Shown in pieces: positions 1-12,021 of a stretch of 64,000 bases of DNA. The notes beneath the pieces are model-generated. The model searched no databases, was not told the origin of the DNA, and saw only the letters and a program-made list of their open reading frames with translations. The translations under genes and the position numbers were made by a program. The DNA lies in NCBI RefSeq assembly GCF_003286085.1, contig NW_020825317.1, forward strand, positions 1,488,001 to 1,552,000. The letters are read 5' to 3'. The stretch comes from Drosophila persimilis. Its lineage: Eukaryota > Arthropoda > Insecta > Diptera > Drosophilidae. Position 1 is the stretch's first letter. The number at the start of each line of letters is the position of its first letter.

Positions 1-1509
1 ACCACTTCCGACTAGAATGATGTCGGAAGAAGCCTTGGGAGTAAGCAACAACAATTTACGCAATTTTCGGCTTCAACATACTCGAAAAAATTCGCGACTA
101 AGTTCGATGGAGGTTCTGATGAACTAGTTTTTTGGATTCTTCAGATCCAGTAATACTTATACAAAAGGTCAATAAGTAAAAACAGCACGGCCATTTTCTT
201 TGACAAGGAAGCCCAAAATCTACTATCGGATTACCCCGAAGAATCAGAAGACTACGATTCGGCTTCCAAAAACTAAAATTTTGTTCACAAATATGTAATG
301 TAAAAGGAATTATTTAAAACCGAGGGGGAACCGCAACTCTATAGTTATACCCGATACTAAGTCAGTATGGCTCTCCTCCGGCAGACGCCTCTAATATTGA
401 ACGACACGAAATATTTTGGTATTTTTATAGGCATGATTTCCTTTACTATTACGTACATATATCCTACATGAGAGATGATTCCTTATGAAATGTTTACCTC
501 AAAGTCCTGCTAAAACATATATTGAAGTTTTTCGGACAACTATTATAAAGGTGAATACTTTTTCACTGACTTGAATATGCTTTTGAAAAAAAGGTTTTTG
601 GTGTTTCTTTAGCTAATTTAATGGTTTACTTCGTTGAATAAGCTTTTTCTTGAAAAACATACCAAGATTATCAGCCAGGCTCCGTTTTTCACATTCACAA
701 AAGTTTTCCGATTTACTTTTGAAATCACATAAATTGGGGCTCTCTTTTTCCCATTCCGCAAGATTTCTTCGTTTTCAAAACGAAAACATTTTCGTTGACG
801 AAATGAAAAGTAAACGGCTTTTTATACAACAAAACGAACCTTAATTGCAAAAGGAAAAAAATAGATGACTTATTGATGCATTAACATAAACTTGATACCT
901 ATATCAGGGTAATTTAACTTGTGCTTTCTTTATAAATAATTTTATTTTAACCCAACCTAAAATTTGGCTCGGAAAAATTGGCCACAGCAACAACAAATTT
1001 CGTTTTGGTGTAAGCAGCTGACGCATTCCGATTTGGTTATCGGAACGTTGGCAATTAATAAATTTTTGCGTATAACAGCACAAATGTGCATGTAACAGCT
1101 CAGACTGTGCTTGTAACATGTGCTTAACAGAACATCTGGGTGAGCACAGCTGTTTCCCGCCCAATTTAATTCGGACTTCAAAATGTAACATATCGATAAA
1201 AAAAATATGTGAAAAATGGAACACCTTAAAACGAAAACGAAACGTTTTGGCTGAAAACGTAATCCGCAAAAGTAAATGAAAAACGGACCCTGCCTGATTA
1301 TAAACATTTGTAAATTTTTGTACATTTGTACATATGTATCTATTTATGTAGGCAGTATCTATTTTGGGAATGTTTGAAACTTCTGGTCTGAATTTTGACC
1401 CCTATGTATGTGCTTCGGAGAGTACAATAAGATATTGTACCATTCCTTAATATAAAGAAATCTGCAGCATGCCGGGACTAATAGTTTTCTTGTTTTTCTC
1501 CATTCACAG
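1..1509. other. non-coding DNA upstream of, or intron before, the 1510 exon
   Basis: No convincing gene was found in this stretch. The short open frames here have no recognisable domain. It is AT-rich with simple T/A runs and contains one scrap of ISY-like repeat (319-412). The last bases before 1510 (pyrimidine-rich, ending in CAG at 1507-1509) look like a 3' splice site, so at least the right part is probably an intron of the gene whose terminal exon follows. Confidence 0.5.
319..412 (+). repeat. ISY/DINE-like repeat, end fragment
   Basis: This short fragment matches the 'aacgaggggg' end of the ISY-like copies at 45619 and 60536. It has the G-rich start, the phrase 'gttatacccgatactaagtc' and the 'cctccggcagacgc' phrase, and stops after the 'aacgacacga' phrase. 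About ten internal bases of the usual hairpin ('gttgctgcgg') are missing. Only the outer ~95 bp remain. Confidence 0.75.
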
Positions 1510-3395
1510 AGACGGTTCCGACTACAACCATAACGCCAACCTCTTCGACACCTTCCTCTGCTTTTGAGCGATTCAAGGCTTTGCGGCGCAGCCATCAGAA
1601 GACTGGCCACAAGAGCCACAAAAAGCGATACAAGGATTACCTAAAACGGCATCACCAGCCAGAACCAGGAACAGTAAAACAACCACCACCCCCGAGTCTC
1701 GCACCCCGTCATGTCCAGAAGCTGCTCCACGAACAAGTGCGAGAGCGGGAGCGATCCCTCTCAGCTCCCATATTCGCCTTAGGTATGCGGCCCCGCTCAT
1801 CTCTGTCCACTGATAAACCCTTCTATGAGGGACGCGTACACTACTACGACCACCCCCGACTCGGCATGGAGCAAGACCAGGAGCAACAGCAGACCACAGA
1901 GATGGAGCGCCTAATAGCCCACGACAATGACAACTGGTACCGTCGTATAAGTCCCGTTCTCCGCAATGGCATCAAAGGTGGCCAGGGCGAGCAGCATCCG
2001 TATCAGCAAAAGCACCAGCATTACCAAAGTGTTAAAGGACATCAACAACACCATCATCATCAGCACCAGTACCAGCACCACCATCACAACAACCACAATA
2101 ACCACAACAACCAAAACAGGCAAAACCACCACCAGCACTCCTACCAGAAACCGGGTCAACTGCGTCAGAGGCTGAGCAGTCCCTACCAGCGCAAGGCACC
2201 AGCAGCGTCATGGGCAGGTTCGGTGGAAGGTTCTCCGAGCAGTTCCTTGCCTACTCCACCACTGCCACCGCCCACCCAGCAGCTAGGACACCAGATCACC
2301 GAACTGGAGCACCTCGAACGCTACTACGCCAAGTGGCCGCATCTGGCACGGGTCCAGTTCCAGCTGTACGATGAGCAACGCAAGTCTCAGCAGCATCCAC
2401 AGCTGTATGGCGACTACGAGGACGACTACGAGACTGCAGCCGAGCTGGAAGAGGCCCAGGAAGAGCATGGCGAGGAGGCCAACCTGCCGCCGTATATCAA
2501 GAAGTACAATCGGCGCAACAAACAGTTGCTCAACCTGCTCGAGGGCACCCTACCACCACCATCGAACCCCTCCGGTAACTCCGTTTGGAGCGGATCCGTG
2601 TCGAAGGCTGGAACACCTGTCACAACACCGGTGCGTCTGGACGATGAATATTTGAAGCAGAAGCGGCGACGCTACCATCAGCAGCACCGTTTCGAGGACT
2701 TGTTTGCCGAGCAGCGCAACGGCTTCATTGCCACAGAATCCCAAGAAACAACCACGATTACAGCGCCTACATCAGTCACAGAAGAAACATCAGCCACGTT
2801 AGCAGAGCTTCCCAGCAATCAACTGCCTGACGACGACGGGTATGTGCACATCGATGGAAATCGGCAGAAGACGCGTCTAACCGCATCCGTTGACTTCTGG
2901 CAGAAGGAAATGGCCAACAAAGCACCTCGCCCTCGGCCTTCCTTCACTCCGCAATCAGCTGTGACTACTCCCAAGCCCGCCCTGTTTAAATTGCCCTCGT
3001 ATCCAGCCATAGCAAGCAGTTTCCTGGGAGCTCCGAGAAGCCGCAGCCGAAGCACACAGTTCGTGGCCAATGTGGCGGGTCGTGGACAGAGCAGCAGTCT
3101 GCCACACCACGACACCTCCAATAAAATAGGCGATGGAGCCAAGGGCACTGGTGAAGGAGTAGCGGAAGCTGCAGCATCGCCGCTCAACTCCTTTGCATAT
3201 CATCGCGTCGTCGATGGAATCGGCGGCAACTCGGTGCTATCCAGTGGTGTCGGCACAAGCGGCGCCAACAGTCACAAGCAGTCTCGGCTTCCCTTTGTAG
3301 CCATTACTGATCGGAGACTTGAGACGATGGTCAGCAAGAGGACGCTAGCAGAGCGACACAAAGACTTTGAGCAGAATCATTTTCCAATGCCTTAA
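1510..3395 (+). CDS. terminal coding exon of an unidentified cellular gene (His/Gln/Pro-rich, basic, low complexity)
   Basis: A frame stays open from a putative 3' splice site (CAG at 1507-1509) to the TAA at 3393-3395, about 628 codons. The first codon is split, so the exon contributes two bases to it. No ATG is needed, since the frame runs upstream of 1581 into Thr/Ser/Pro-rich sequence. The product is low in complexity: basic repeats near the start, a His/Asn/Gln-rich tract (about 2030-2150), an acidic Tyr/Glu/Asp stretch (2400-2480), a conserved-looking 'LPPYIKKYNRRNKQLLNLLE' segment (2484-2543), several RRR/KRRR clusters, and a compact C-terminus ending HFPMP. Almost no cysteines and no transmembrane span are visible. 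Codon use has Drosophila-like GC-rich third positions, unlike the neighbouring AT-rich DNA. I do not recognise the gene. It is the only clearly non-transposon coding region on the left side. Confidence 0.75.
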
Positions 3396-3602
3396 GCCCC
3401 GACCTCAAAGTGAGAGCGTCGGAGTGGTTCAGGTGCGGAGGGAGAGCAAGAATAAGTAATGACGGGCTGATGAGGGCTGGAAATGAGATGGGTATTGGGT
3501 CGATTAGGAAACACTAGCTTCAATTTTCTACTGTTTCAAGCACGATTGAAATTTGTAATATTTAAACTATTTGCAACCACCTAAGTCCGGGTGCATACCC
3601 AT

Positions 3603-3608
3603 AATAAA
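3603..3608 (+). terminator. candidate polyadenylation signal AATAAA
   Basis: A canonical AATAAA lies about 210 bp after the stop codon of the exon ending at 3395. It is the first such hexamer downstream and would give a normal-length fly 3' UTR. Others further on (near 4580 and 5200) could serve longer transcripts. Confidence 0.45.
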
Positions 3609-4170
3609 AACTATTTCAGTGTTTCGTGCTTACTGTAAAGGTTTTCAATCACATATAGATTTTAAAAATATTAATTTTTAAAGCAGCATTTTCAAGATCC
3701 AGCCAAGACCGATTTAGGCAGATGTATTTCAGATTGAATGAACCGATTTAAGCCGATTGAGCAAAAAGGCATCATTAAATATTTTTCGAGTACGATTCCA
3801 CAGCTTTTTCGTGGGTCAAGTCCTCATATCCAGCCTTATTTTCAGCCATGGGTCGTAACATAAATATAGAACTATAATATTGTAGTCGCCGCTTTCGGAT
3901 GGTTTTTTGTGTTTTATACTCACAAAATCACGAATACTCCATATTCTTGTACATGTGTCTGAAAGAGGAGAACCAGAGAATCAAAGGATTTAGAAATAAT
4001 TGTCAGAGAACTTTTTGTGGTGGTAGATATATAAAAACAAGAAACCATAAATGTTATAGGAAGGTAAAAAATGAAAGTAAAAATTCTACAAAAATATGTA
4101 ACTATATGTGAGCAAAGAATTTTTTTTGTAAAAATAGGAAATATCACCAAATTCTGTAGACACATGCACA

Positions 4171-4190
4171 TACACACACACACACACACT
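4171..4190. repeat. (CA)n microsatellite
   Basis: Uninterrupted CA dinucleotides after a degenerate CA-rich lead-in. A second, slightly longer and imperfect CA run is at 6121-6156. Confidence 0.9.
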
Positions 4191-6120
4191 CTAAGAGCTG
4201 TTAGAAATCAAAAAGTGATATCCAAAATTTAATTTTTTTCAATGAAATGAACAAGAATCTTGAATAATTTGGTCGAAAACTCGCCTTTCCACGCACAACA
4301 CTTACGCAAACATATGGCGAACGCTCCCTTCTCCCTACTGCACGCAAACCATACAAATAGGTTTCAAAATTGAACAAAAAACTAAATTTGCATTAAAAAT
4401 GGTGTTATACAGAATTTTAAAGATACGAGTACATATGTATTTTATTATCCAGAGAAAAGATAAATTTTAGAAGTCAATAGCAAGGCGAACGAAACAACAC
4501 TGAAAACATATCACTAAAAGGAATAGGCAGTTATTAATTATACATCAAGATTTTGCTTCGGATTAATAAATCGCTTTGAAAATAAATAAAGATTTTTCAA
4601 GATTTAAGAAATTCTGGGAGGCGAGCAATATCAAGAACGATTTAGCAGGCTCGTTGTTAAATAGTTCCTGCATGGTACTGCCAGCCACCGTTGCCATCAA
4701 CGACGCGTAACTTTAAACTCTAACTAGGTTCAAATATTCATCAGTAATCGTTTTGTATAACGTGTTCGTGCTAAAAATGTTTAACATAAGTAAGATCCGA
4801 TTCCATCATCATCGCTCGAAGCATTGCATAACATTCTTCGACGACAAACCAAACAAGAAATAACCTTAACCAACTTAAATAGCGATATTGATTTGCTAAT
4901 TTTATACTTCCTTCCATTTTCTGAAACCATTTAAACTGAAATTGTTGCGAAACGCATTGACATTGGTGTATCTGGTATTTGTCTACCGTCTCCCAACAAT
5001 TTTAGCACCAAAATCGATTATGAATCGTTGAATCGGTATTGAAGCGGTAAAACCATTGTATAATATTTTGAGCAATACTCGCTTCAGAGTATTCGCTTCA
5101 ATCGGAGTTTTAGTCGAAGAAATTATTCTCGACGAAAAATTATGTATTTATCGGTCTGAAGCAAACATCTTACCATCACACCGTTAAGAAAACAAACAAT
5201 AAATATTCAAACAGAACAATAACCCGAAATAAAATAAAACTAAAATATAAGAAAAGAAAATATAGTACGTTATTTTGCGTGGGAAAAAAGTGAAAATCCA
5301 TAAGTAGTGTGAACACATCCTAAAGACTTATCCGAGTTACGAGCTTACGCACACACAGAGACAGAAGCAAAGGTTGCGACCAGAAATAGAAATTTCATAG
5401 GCAAATACATACAAGAGTAGCGAGAAGAATGCCACGATTGGGATAGGCCAGGAGAAGATGATTAGACGGGAAGGTCAGGGCGAGGTCAGAGCTCAGAGGT
5501 GGGGCTGTGTAGTTAATTAACATATCAAGAGCGATGCGCGAGCAGAGTAATGACCGAAAGGGAAAAGCAAGCATAATTAAGATCACCTGCAAAACTTCAC
5601 GGCATATACATAAATATTCTTTATGAATAATTTTATGTTATTTTGCTGTTCTTACATAGCTTGGGGAAAGGAGGAAGGCCTTATTGAAAATATTCATACT
5701 CGTTAAATAAGCTAGTTTCCCGTTTTAAGGCAGTTAAGCCCGAAAAACATCGTCTCGTCTATGATAGAATTTTATAAAAGGATATCAGAATAGCTCCTGT
5801 AATCTATTCCAATACAGGCAGCGAATAAAAGTGATTACTTTTAGGCGAAAAGCGTGTTTGAATAATGCGTAGTCAAGCCAGACTATAATCTCGATATGTT
5901 TGAGGCTTACTAAAAATTGAGAAAACGCCTTAATTTTGGAACTGTTGTCGTTTTTAATAAATGCTCTGTTCTTTCATATTTTCATATTTTATTGTAGTAA
6001 AAATTAGTTGAAAAGTGATTTAGAGGAAAGAGAACAAAAATACCTTAAAAGGTTCAAGTATCAGAGAAAAAAGCATAGAATCAAAAAAACCTCTAGGGCC
6101 TCCTTACCCCTTCACCCACA

Positions 6121-6156
6121 ACATACACATACACACACACACACACACATACACAT
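6121..6156. repeat. (CA)n microsatellite
   Basis: CA dinucleotide run with a few CATA interruptions in otherwise unremarkable intergenic DNA. Confidence 0.9.
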
Positions 6157-6984
6157 TAAGTGGTAGCATTTTAATGGAATGAAATTTAATAAAGCAAACA
6201 TATATTATTTACGCATAAATATGGGTGAAGTTTTTCCTTTTCCTGAAGTAAACAGACCTTTAACGAGTGGCAGTCGCCGACCTTTGAGTACATAAATCAT
6301 TCAGGAGTTGAATTTTGAAGCAGGAACGTCACAGACAATCAAACGCGCATTTAAATATGGCAAAAGCTATAATTGACCAGTCATTTTTATACCAGGTACT
6401 CCAAGAGTAATACTCCCATTCGTTAGAATTTTCGGTACATCGACTCAAAAGATCCAGCTCTACTGGTGCTGGAAGATTTCCCAAAACTTCTCAATGTATC
6501 GATAGCCACCACAAGCACGGAGAGGGACATGTTTCCAGTCGCACAAGGGCTCGGCGTTCAAACACGTTGTAGCACTGAGCAACTGCGGTAGTACCATAAG
6601 TTGTGCCGAGCAGGGTCACTTGTGACGCACTTTAAGGAGTGTCCATTGTCGAGCTGAGCATAAAATACACCGACTTCATCAAATAATCATCAAGCGTACC
6701 CCTCAGTGTCTTGATGCCATTAACTACTCCCTGTTTCCGAGTGAATCGCAGACGGACTTCATTTGGGTTGCATGCACCTTAAAGCTCCTGGCGCACGGCA
6801 GGATGTGAAGACGCGCTAAGGGAGCTCGGAACGATTGCTCACAGGATTTAGATCTTCTAGGGCAGCTTCGAGGTCTTAGACTATTGTTCGTCTTACTGCT
6901 ATACTGCACTTGCCCGAGAGATCGTATATACAATACAATGAGTTGCTGCTGCTGCTGCGCAACTCTACATTTATCGGGTCCATA

Positions 6985-8225
6985 CGAGGGCTGCTATTTA
7001 TATTTCGGGAATAGGAAATAAGAACAACAATTTTTAAATGAAAATGGTTTTATTGTTTTTTAATTGTTTTGCATTCGCTTGAACCATTGGTCATAGCAGT
7101 TTTTCCACTCCTCTTGAGACACCTCCAAAACATGGTTTTTAAACTCTTCAACTGCTTCTTCGGCGCTCGTAAAACGTTGACCACGCAGTTTTTTTTTGAT
7201 GTTAGGGAATAAAAAGAAGTCATTGGGTGCCAAGTCAGGACTGTAGGGAGGATGAGTCATCAATTCGACGTTTTGACTGCTTAAAAATTCACCTGTTTGT
7301 CGAGATGTGTGCGAGCTCGCATTGTCATGATGGTTTTGCGAATTTCTCCGAAGACCTCCGGCAAACAAATGGTCGTGTACCACTCAGAATTGACAGTCCT
7401 ACGTTTCTCTAGCGGAACAGTGGCCACATGACCCATTCTCCCGAAGAAACAGGCGACCATTTGCTTCGAAGTGCTTCGTGCTCGAACAACTTTTGTTGGA
7501 TTTTGCTCATCTTGAAACACCCACACGGTCGATTGCTGTTTAGTTTCCTCATACGCATATATCCATGATTCATCACCTGTCACGATTTTATGAACATCTT
7601 TTGAAGCACCTCGGTCGAACTTTTTAAGCATTTTCTTACTCCAATCGACGCGAGCCTTTTTTTGAGCGATTGATAAGTTATGGGGTATCCAACGAGAGCA
7701 AACCCTTTTTACAACTAAGTGTTCATGTAAAATGAAATGTATTGAAGTGGAACTAATGTGCAAGGATGCCTCTATCTCACGATATGTCACATGTCGATCT
7801 TGCACTATCAGTTCACGCACACCATCGATGTTTTGTGGCACATCAACCGATTTTGGGCGACCTTCACGGAATTCGTCAGCGACTGAACTACGACCACTAT
7901 TAAACTCTGCAAACCAGCGATAAACTGTCGTTTTTGATGGTGCTTTCTCGGCATATAAAGAACTAAGTTCATCAACACATTCTTGTTGGGATAATCCACG
8001 TCGAAAGTTGTGAAAAATAATCCAACGAAAACCCTCTCGCGAAATTTCCATTTTTTTGCTAAATTGATTTTTTTAACTGATCGTGAACACAACAAAAACC
8101 AATTGTACATAAAAACGTTGTACGTACATATATGCTAAAAAATGACAAAGTTTATTATGGCGTTGCCAGATTTTACGTATTGGCTTTAGTATTGCCCATT
8201 CCCGAAATATAAATAGCAACCCTCG
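6985..8225 (-). mobile_element. Tc1/mariner-family element, 1241 bp, non-functional
   Basis: Inverted ends of about 27 bp are visible: 6985-7011 (starting 'cgagggctgctatttat') and the reverse complement at 8199-8225 with one mismatch. A TA dinucleotide lies on each side (6983-6984 and 8226-8227), which is the mariner target duplication. One minus-strand transposase gene fills the interior. The length is typical of mariner elements (about 1.25-1.3 kb). The transposase is frameshifted, so this copy cannot supply its own enzyme, but both ends look usable in trans. Confidence 0.95.
7060..8051 (-). pseudogene. mariner transposase (DD34D type), frameshifted
   Basis: The product would cut and paste the element by binding its inverted ends. 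The first frame (8051 down to about 7340) has the N-terminal helix-turn-helix region, the family signature 'RWIPHNL' and the first catalytic Asp in 'VTGDESWIY'. The second frame (about 7370 down to 7060) has the second Asp in 'HHDNASSHTS' and the third in 'YSPDLAPNDFFLF', ending 'WFKRMQNN'. The two frames meet near 7330-7350, where family members normally carry a few more basic residues before HHD, so a small deletion shifted the frame there. All three catalytic residues are still readable. It is otherwise well preserved, suggesting a fairly recent insertion. Confidence 0.9.
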
Positions 8226-8669
8226 TAATCCGTATGGCTGCATTGAGCGACAATGTGTGCGTGCGGGAGAGCGGGAGAAAACGTGTCTGAACATGTCGAT
8301 CCGATGTTCAAATGATCTGATCTGATCCAGACTCTGCAGTCTGGTAGATTTAGTCATTCTTTATGATTGTGTGTTTTTACTTTTCTCGTATCTTCAATAT
8401 TGTGGATGCCACAGATTTTCGTCCTTTGTGGGTGCCGAAGTTTTAAAATATACTTGTAACATTGTAATATCACATAAGTACATAAGATATAAAATGTCGG
8501 ACGGACGGACAGACGGTTAGACAGACAGGGCTCAATCGACTCGGCTATTGATGCTGATCAGGAATATATATACTTTATAGGGTCGGAAACGATTCCTTCT
8601 GGACGGTCACACTTATCCATTTTCACCACAAATATAATATAAAGATAAAGATAATCAACCGTGACATTC

Positions 8670-9607
8670 GCTTTTTACACAAAAGCGGAAAGCATTCAAT
8701 CCGAAGCGTACGACCATGTGATTCGGGCCATTATCGGTGACTGTCATGCCAAGCCACTTGTCGTGATGGTGATCATTTCCCAGCGTCCACCGTGCTCTGC
8801 CACCATAGCCGAGTAGGGCATGGGCAAGCTGGACTACTATTTTGAGGAGTATTCCGGCTGGAGTCTAAGCCGCGAGGAGCTGAAGCGCTCCTTCGATGAG
8901 GCCAAGAGGTCGTGCAATACATGCGCTCTGGTCGTCATCAATCCGGGCAATCCCACCGGTCAAGTGCTAACCTGCGATAACAATGATAACGGACTGATTC
9001 TGCTGTCCGATGAGGTGTACCAGGACAACGTTTACGACAAGAACTCCAAGTTCTACTCTGGTCGCCTACGAGATGGGTGAGCCCTACTGCAGCCAATATC
9101 TGGTCAGCTTCCCTTCCACATCAAAGGGTTTCCTCGGCGAGTGCGGCATTCGTGGCGGGTGAATGGGTGAACGGCTGCCCTCTGCAGCACCACCGCCGGT
9201 CAGGTGGCCGTCAGTGCTCTGGTTAATCCACCCAGGACCGGCGAGCCCTCCTACGATCTATTTCAAAAAGAGAAGAGCGCCACCCTAGTGGCCGTCAAGG
9301 AGCGCGCAGAGCTTGTCCACAAGACGCTCAGCAGTTTCGAGGGCTACAAGGTGAACCCCGTCCAGAGGCCAATGCACGTGTTTCCCCAGATCGAGATCCC
9401 ACCCAAAACGATCCCGGTAGCCAAGGCCAGGGGCATGGCTCCCAATGCGTTCTACGCATTCGAGGTCCTCGAGAGGAGCGGTAGCTGTAGCGGATTCGGG
9501 CAAAAGCCCAAAACCCGCCAACTATCACTTCCGCAGCACGATCCTGCCGCAGGCGGACAGGCTGAAACTGATGATAGAGTTCAATTTTATGAAGAAGTAC
9601 AAATAGA
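8670..9607 (+). pseudogene. alanine aminotransferase-like pseudogene (probable retrocopy)
   Basis: Several reading frames in the same order match the C-terminal two thirds of an alanine aminotransferase, the PLP enzyme that exchanges amino groups between alanine and 2-oxoglutarate. Readable pieces are a 'VIRAIIGDCHA' start near 8720, 'VVINPGNPTGQVLT' (8931-8972), 'LLSDEVYQDNVYDKNSKF' (9000-9053), the PLP-lysine region 'SKGFLGECGIRGG' (9121-9160), 'TTAGQVAVSALVNPP' (9190-9233), 'VKERAELVHK', 'EGYKVNPVQ' and 'FPQIEIPP', with an end at 9607. Roughly 130 residues after GDCHA are deleted, a TAG interrupts at 8815, another stop follows GGG, and frames shift several times. No intron-like gaps are seen, which suggests a processed copy. 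It is not functional. Confidence 0.85.
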
Positions 9608-11758
9608 TGGAGATGGACACACTGCTTGCAGCCCTTCCTTAGACCCTTGCTCCGCCTGCCGCGTGCCTATGTTAAGAGCTGTATTAGTCCACTTCGAATG
9701 CCCTCAAAGTCCACTTCGAATGACACCTGACTTGGGGACTACACATCAAAGCCACTGTCGTTAATGGTCAAAATAAGCTTAAAAGGTTTCATTGGATTTT
9801 AAACTAAAAACTAAACTAAAAGTTTCTCCCATGAACCAAAGGCAATAATAAAGGCCATAGGTCACACGCCGTTCAAACCTGGGAATGTGCCGCGAAAACG
9901 CATCTCAGCAAAATAAGAATTTTACAAGCGAAGACCTTAAGGGCAATTGCAGGTGGTGCTCCATCTTTGGTTGGGACCACTGTGTTAGAGAGATCCCTAC
10001 AACCCTAAAGTGGGGATAAAATAAACCACCACAGTAGTCGCTATAATCATAGGTTGTATAATCACCCAAATGAATCAGTAAAGATTTACTTAGCCCTCAC
10101 ATCCCACGAAGACTACTACTAAAGCGACTAAAGCATTCAAGCAATAAAAAGTATAGAAAAATTTGCGGGTGTATAAGGGAGTATGTGTGTGACAGAGCCA
10201 TCTGTGTGGACCATTTGCGGTGAGGGAGGGACAATGAGGTATTTTTTGACCGCAATTTCGAGTAAAAGAACTCTATCAAAAGCACATTTAAATGCACGAT
10301 AGTCGAGATGGGAGATTCAAGCGATGCGGGAAAGAGGGAGTGACCGTGGGAGAGAAAGAGTCCAACAAACAAACAACGTAATTAATTTGTCAAAAATTCA
10401 GATGCTCACCGGCCTTGAAAGAAATGGGAGAGGGAGAAAAAAAAACTCAAAAGGAAAACAAACAAAATGCGACGGCAGCTCCTTTCTTAGCCGTTTCTCC
10501 GCTTCACCGTTTTGCTGACTACGTGCCCAGCTTACGGTTCTATTAAAATTTCAATTAAATATTTTTCAGTTCCCTCTTTTTTTCTTTCTCTTTTCTCGCT
10601 ATCTCAGAAAGACCCCCGACGGATTTGGCTATAGTACCTAAGTGCTTTAATTATTGCTTGTATAATTATTATAATTAAGATTTTGAGTGAGGCCCTCCAG
10701 GGAGTTAGAGGCCCCCCTTGCCCGGTTGTACTCTAGAAAGGTAGAGTGCGGGAAACTCACGCGAACATGTCGCACGCAAGTGCTTAAATTTTGAAAATAC
10801 TTGCATGGTACCATGGATGCGTGTACGACAGGGGGCAGCAGAGGGGCCGGTTACATGATTCCGCAAAATATCCAGCAAAATATGCGAAATATACAAGATA
10901 GGCAGAAACAGCGACAGCAGCACAGACAAAGTCGAAGACTAGGACGGACAGAGGCAGAGACATACATGTATCACAAATCTATGTACATATGGTGTATATG
11001 TAAGTATGTACAAACCTGTATGCACGGGTTCGGTGAGAGCGACACTGCAGGCAACATTTGGTACGACACACGCTGACTCCGCCAGCGCGCTGCAGCGATT
11101 CGCGTCGCAAGCAACCACCTCATTGGTCGGCGCGTGCAGGCCGCAAAAATTCCTTAAGACGTTGCTGGCTGCTGCTCGCGCTCTCTATAAAACTCACTCT
11201 GCCTGTGGCTACAGTTGGTGCTGCTGTCGTTTTGCAATGTCTCTATTATCAGTCTGGTTCCAGCTAAACACATGCATAAGTACTTACGTGTCTGCTTTAG
11301 TCTGAGCCGCTGCTCCTGAGGCGCTGATACCTTGTAACCGCATTAGCAGGCTGCGAGCATGTGTGGTCTGCGATCGTAGCATGCTTTTTAGGGCTTTGCC
11401 CCGTCTCAACAGTATTTAACGAGGATGCTTCCGCAAACTCTATACAAAACTTTGGTAAAAAGGACATCTGTATGCCCAGTACTCTTTCGAATTGGCTGAG
11501 TCTGCTGCTGGTCTCGCTGGGCTTGTTCATGTTGCTCGTAAATTGAATTGAAATTATTTGCCAAATCTGTAGGGACGCACAGTGGCAATTTCAGCTTGCT
11601 AAATTATTAACTTCTGAACGAAATAAGATATTTTCATGAAATAAACTGAATTTGAAAAATATATTATCATAAATGGTGCTACCATGTCTAGAGCCTTTAC
11701 AATGAATCGGCAAAGTTAAACTTTGTTGCTCGTGGATATTTGCATATGAAAAAGAGAG
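9608..11758. other. non-coding DNA between the pseudogene and the copia LTR
   Basis: No gene could be supported. The stretch contains purine-rich and simple-sequence patches and a GC-richer block (about 11050-11330) with promoter-like features, described separately. The short frames here lack any domain I recognise. Confidence 0.45.
11150..11260 (+). promoter_or_regulatory. promoter-like block with TATA box
   Basis: A 'ctctataaaact' TATA-type motif near 11184-11195 is followed about 25-35 bp later by a 'ctacagttgg' initiator-like site, inside a local GC-rich island. No convincing reading frame follows before the copia LTR. If real, it may be the relic of a promoter cut off by the transposon nest, or drive a non-coding RNA. 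This is a motif match only. Confidence 0.25.
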
Positions 11759-12011
11759 TGTTAAAGTTATTTTATTTGTAAGACAGCAGAATATCAGTAT
11801 ACAGAATTATATGTGCTTCCGAGTAACATTCGCAAGAGAGACAGACGCCGAAAGAAGAACATCGATATGAGAACATCGATATGCAGCAGGGCACATGCGC
11901 AGTGTTGTTACAGATCAATATCTAATTATCGTGGCGGTCACTTTGAACACTCCTCCTCAACACAACGCATGTTTACAAACTTTAAATATACTTAACTAAT
12001 ATTCCATAACA
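11759..12011 (-). repeat. copia-family 3' LTR (253 bp)
   Basis: The minus strand starts TGTTA and ends TAACA, a 5-bp inverted repeat as expected of copia-type LTRs. The same sequence with scattered differences follows the second copia fragment at 59276-59518, and the shared part stops exactly at ...AACTTTAACA in both, which defines the outer edge. The gag-pol stop codon is only about 10 bp away (12022). Confidence 0.8.
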
Positions 12012-12021
12012 TGTCAAGCAC

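Larger units (their letters stand above)
3396..6937. other. 3' UTR and intergenic DNA
   Basis: AT-rich non-coding DNA with no frame I can support. It holds two CA/TG dinucleotide runs (about 4171-4190 and 6121-6156) and several AATAAA-like hexamers. The right part (about 6380-6930) is less AT-rich and looks like decayed unique sequence. I could not tie it to any family. Confidence 0.5.
6938..8641 (+). repeat. ISY/DINE-like repeat split by a mariner
   Basis: The left piece (6938-6984) carries the hairpin end ('gagttgctgc' ... 'gcaactctac') and the 'atcgggt' phrase of the family. The right piece (8228-8641) continues with the 'gtatggct' phrase, the 'ctgatctgatccagac' block, the GACGGACAGACGG-type run, the 'tcaatcgactcggctattg' block and the 'ggtcggaaacgattccttct' block. 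Joined across the mariner, these follow the same order as the copies at 45619 and 60536. The copy is more diverged than those and has internal deletions, so it is older than the mariner insertion. Confidence 0.75.

Noticed and set aside
11290-11350. tRNA-like fold near the copia LTR
   Set aside because: The sequence has some paired stretches, but no T-loop or anticodon arm of the right geometry could be drawn.
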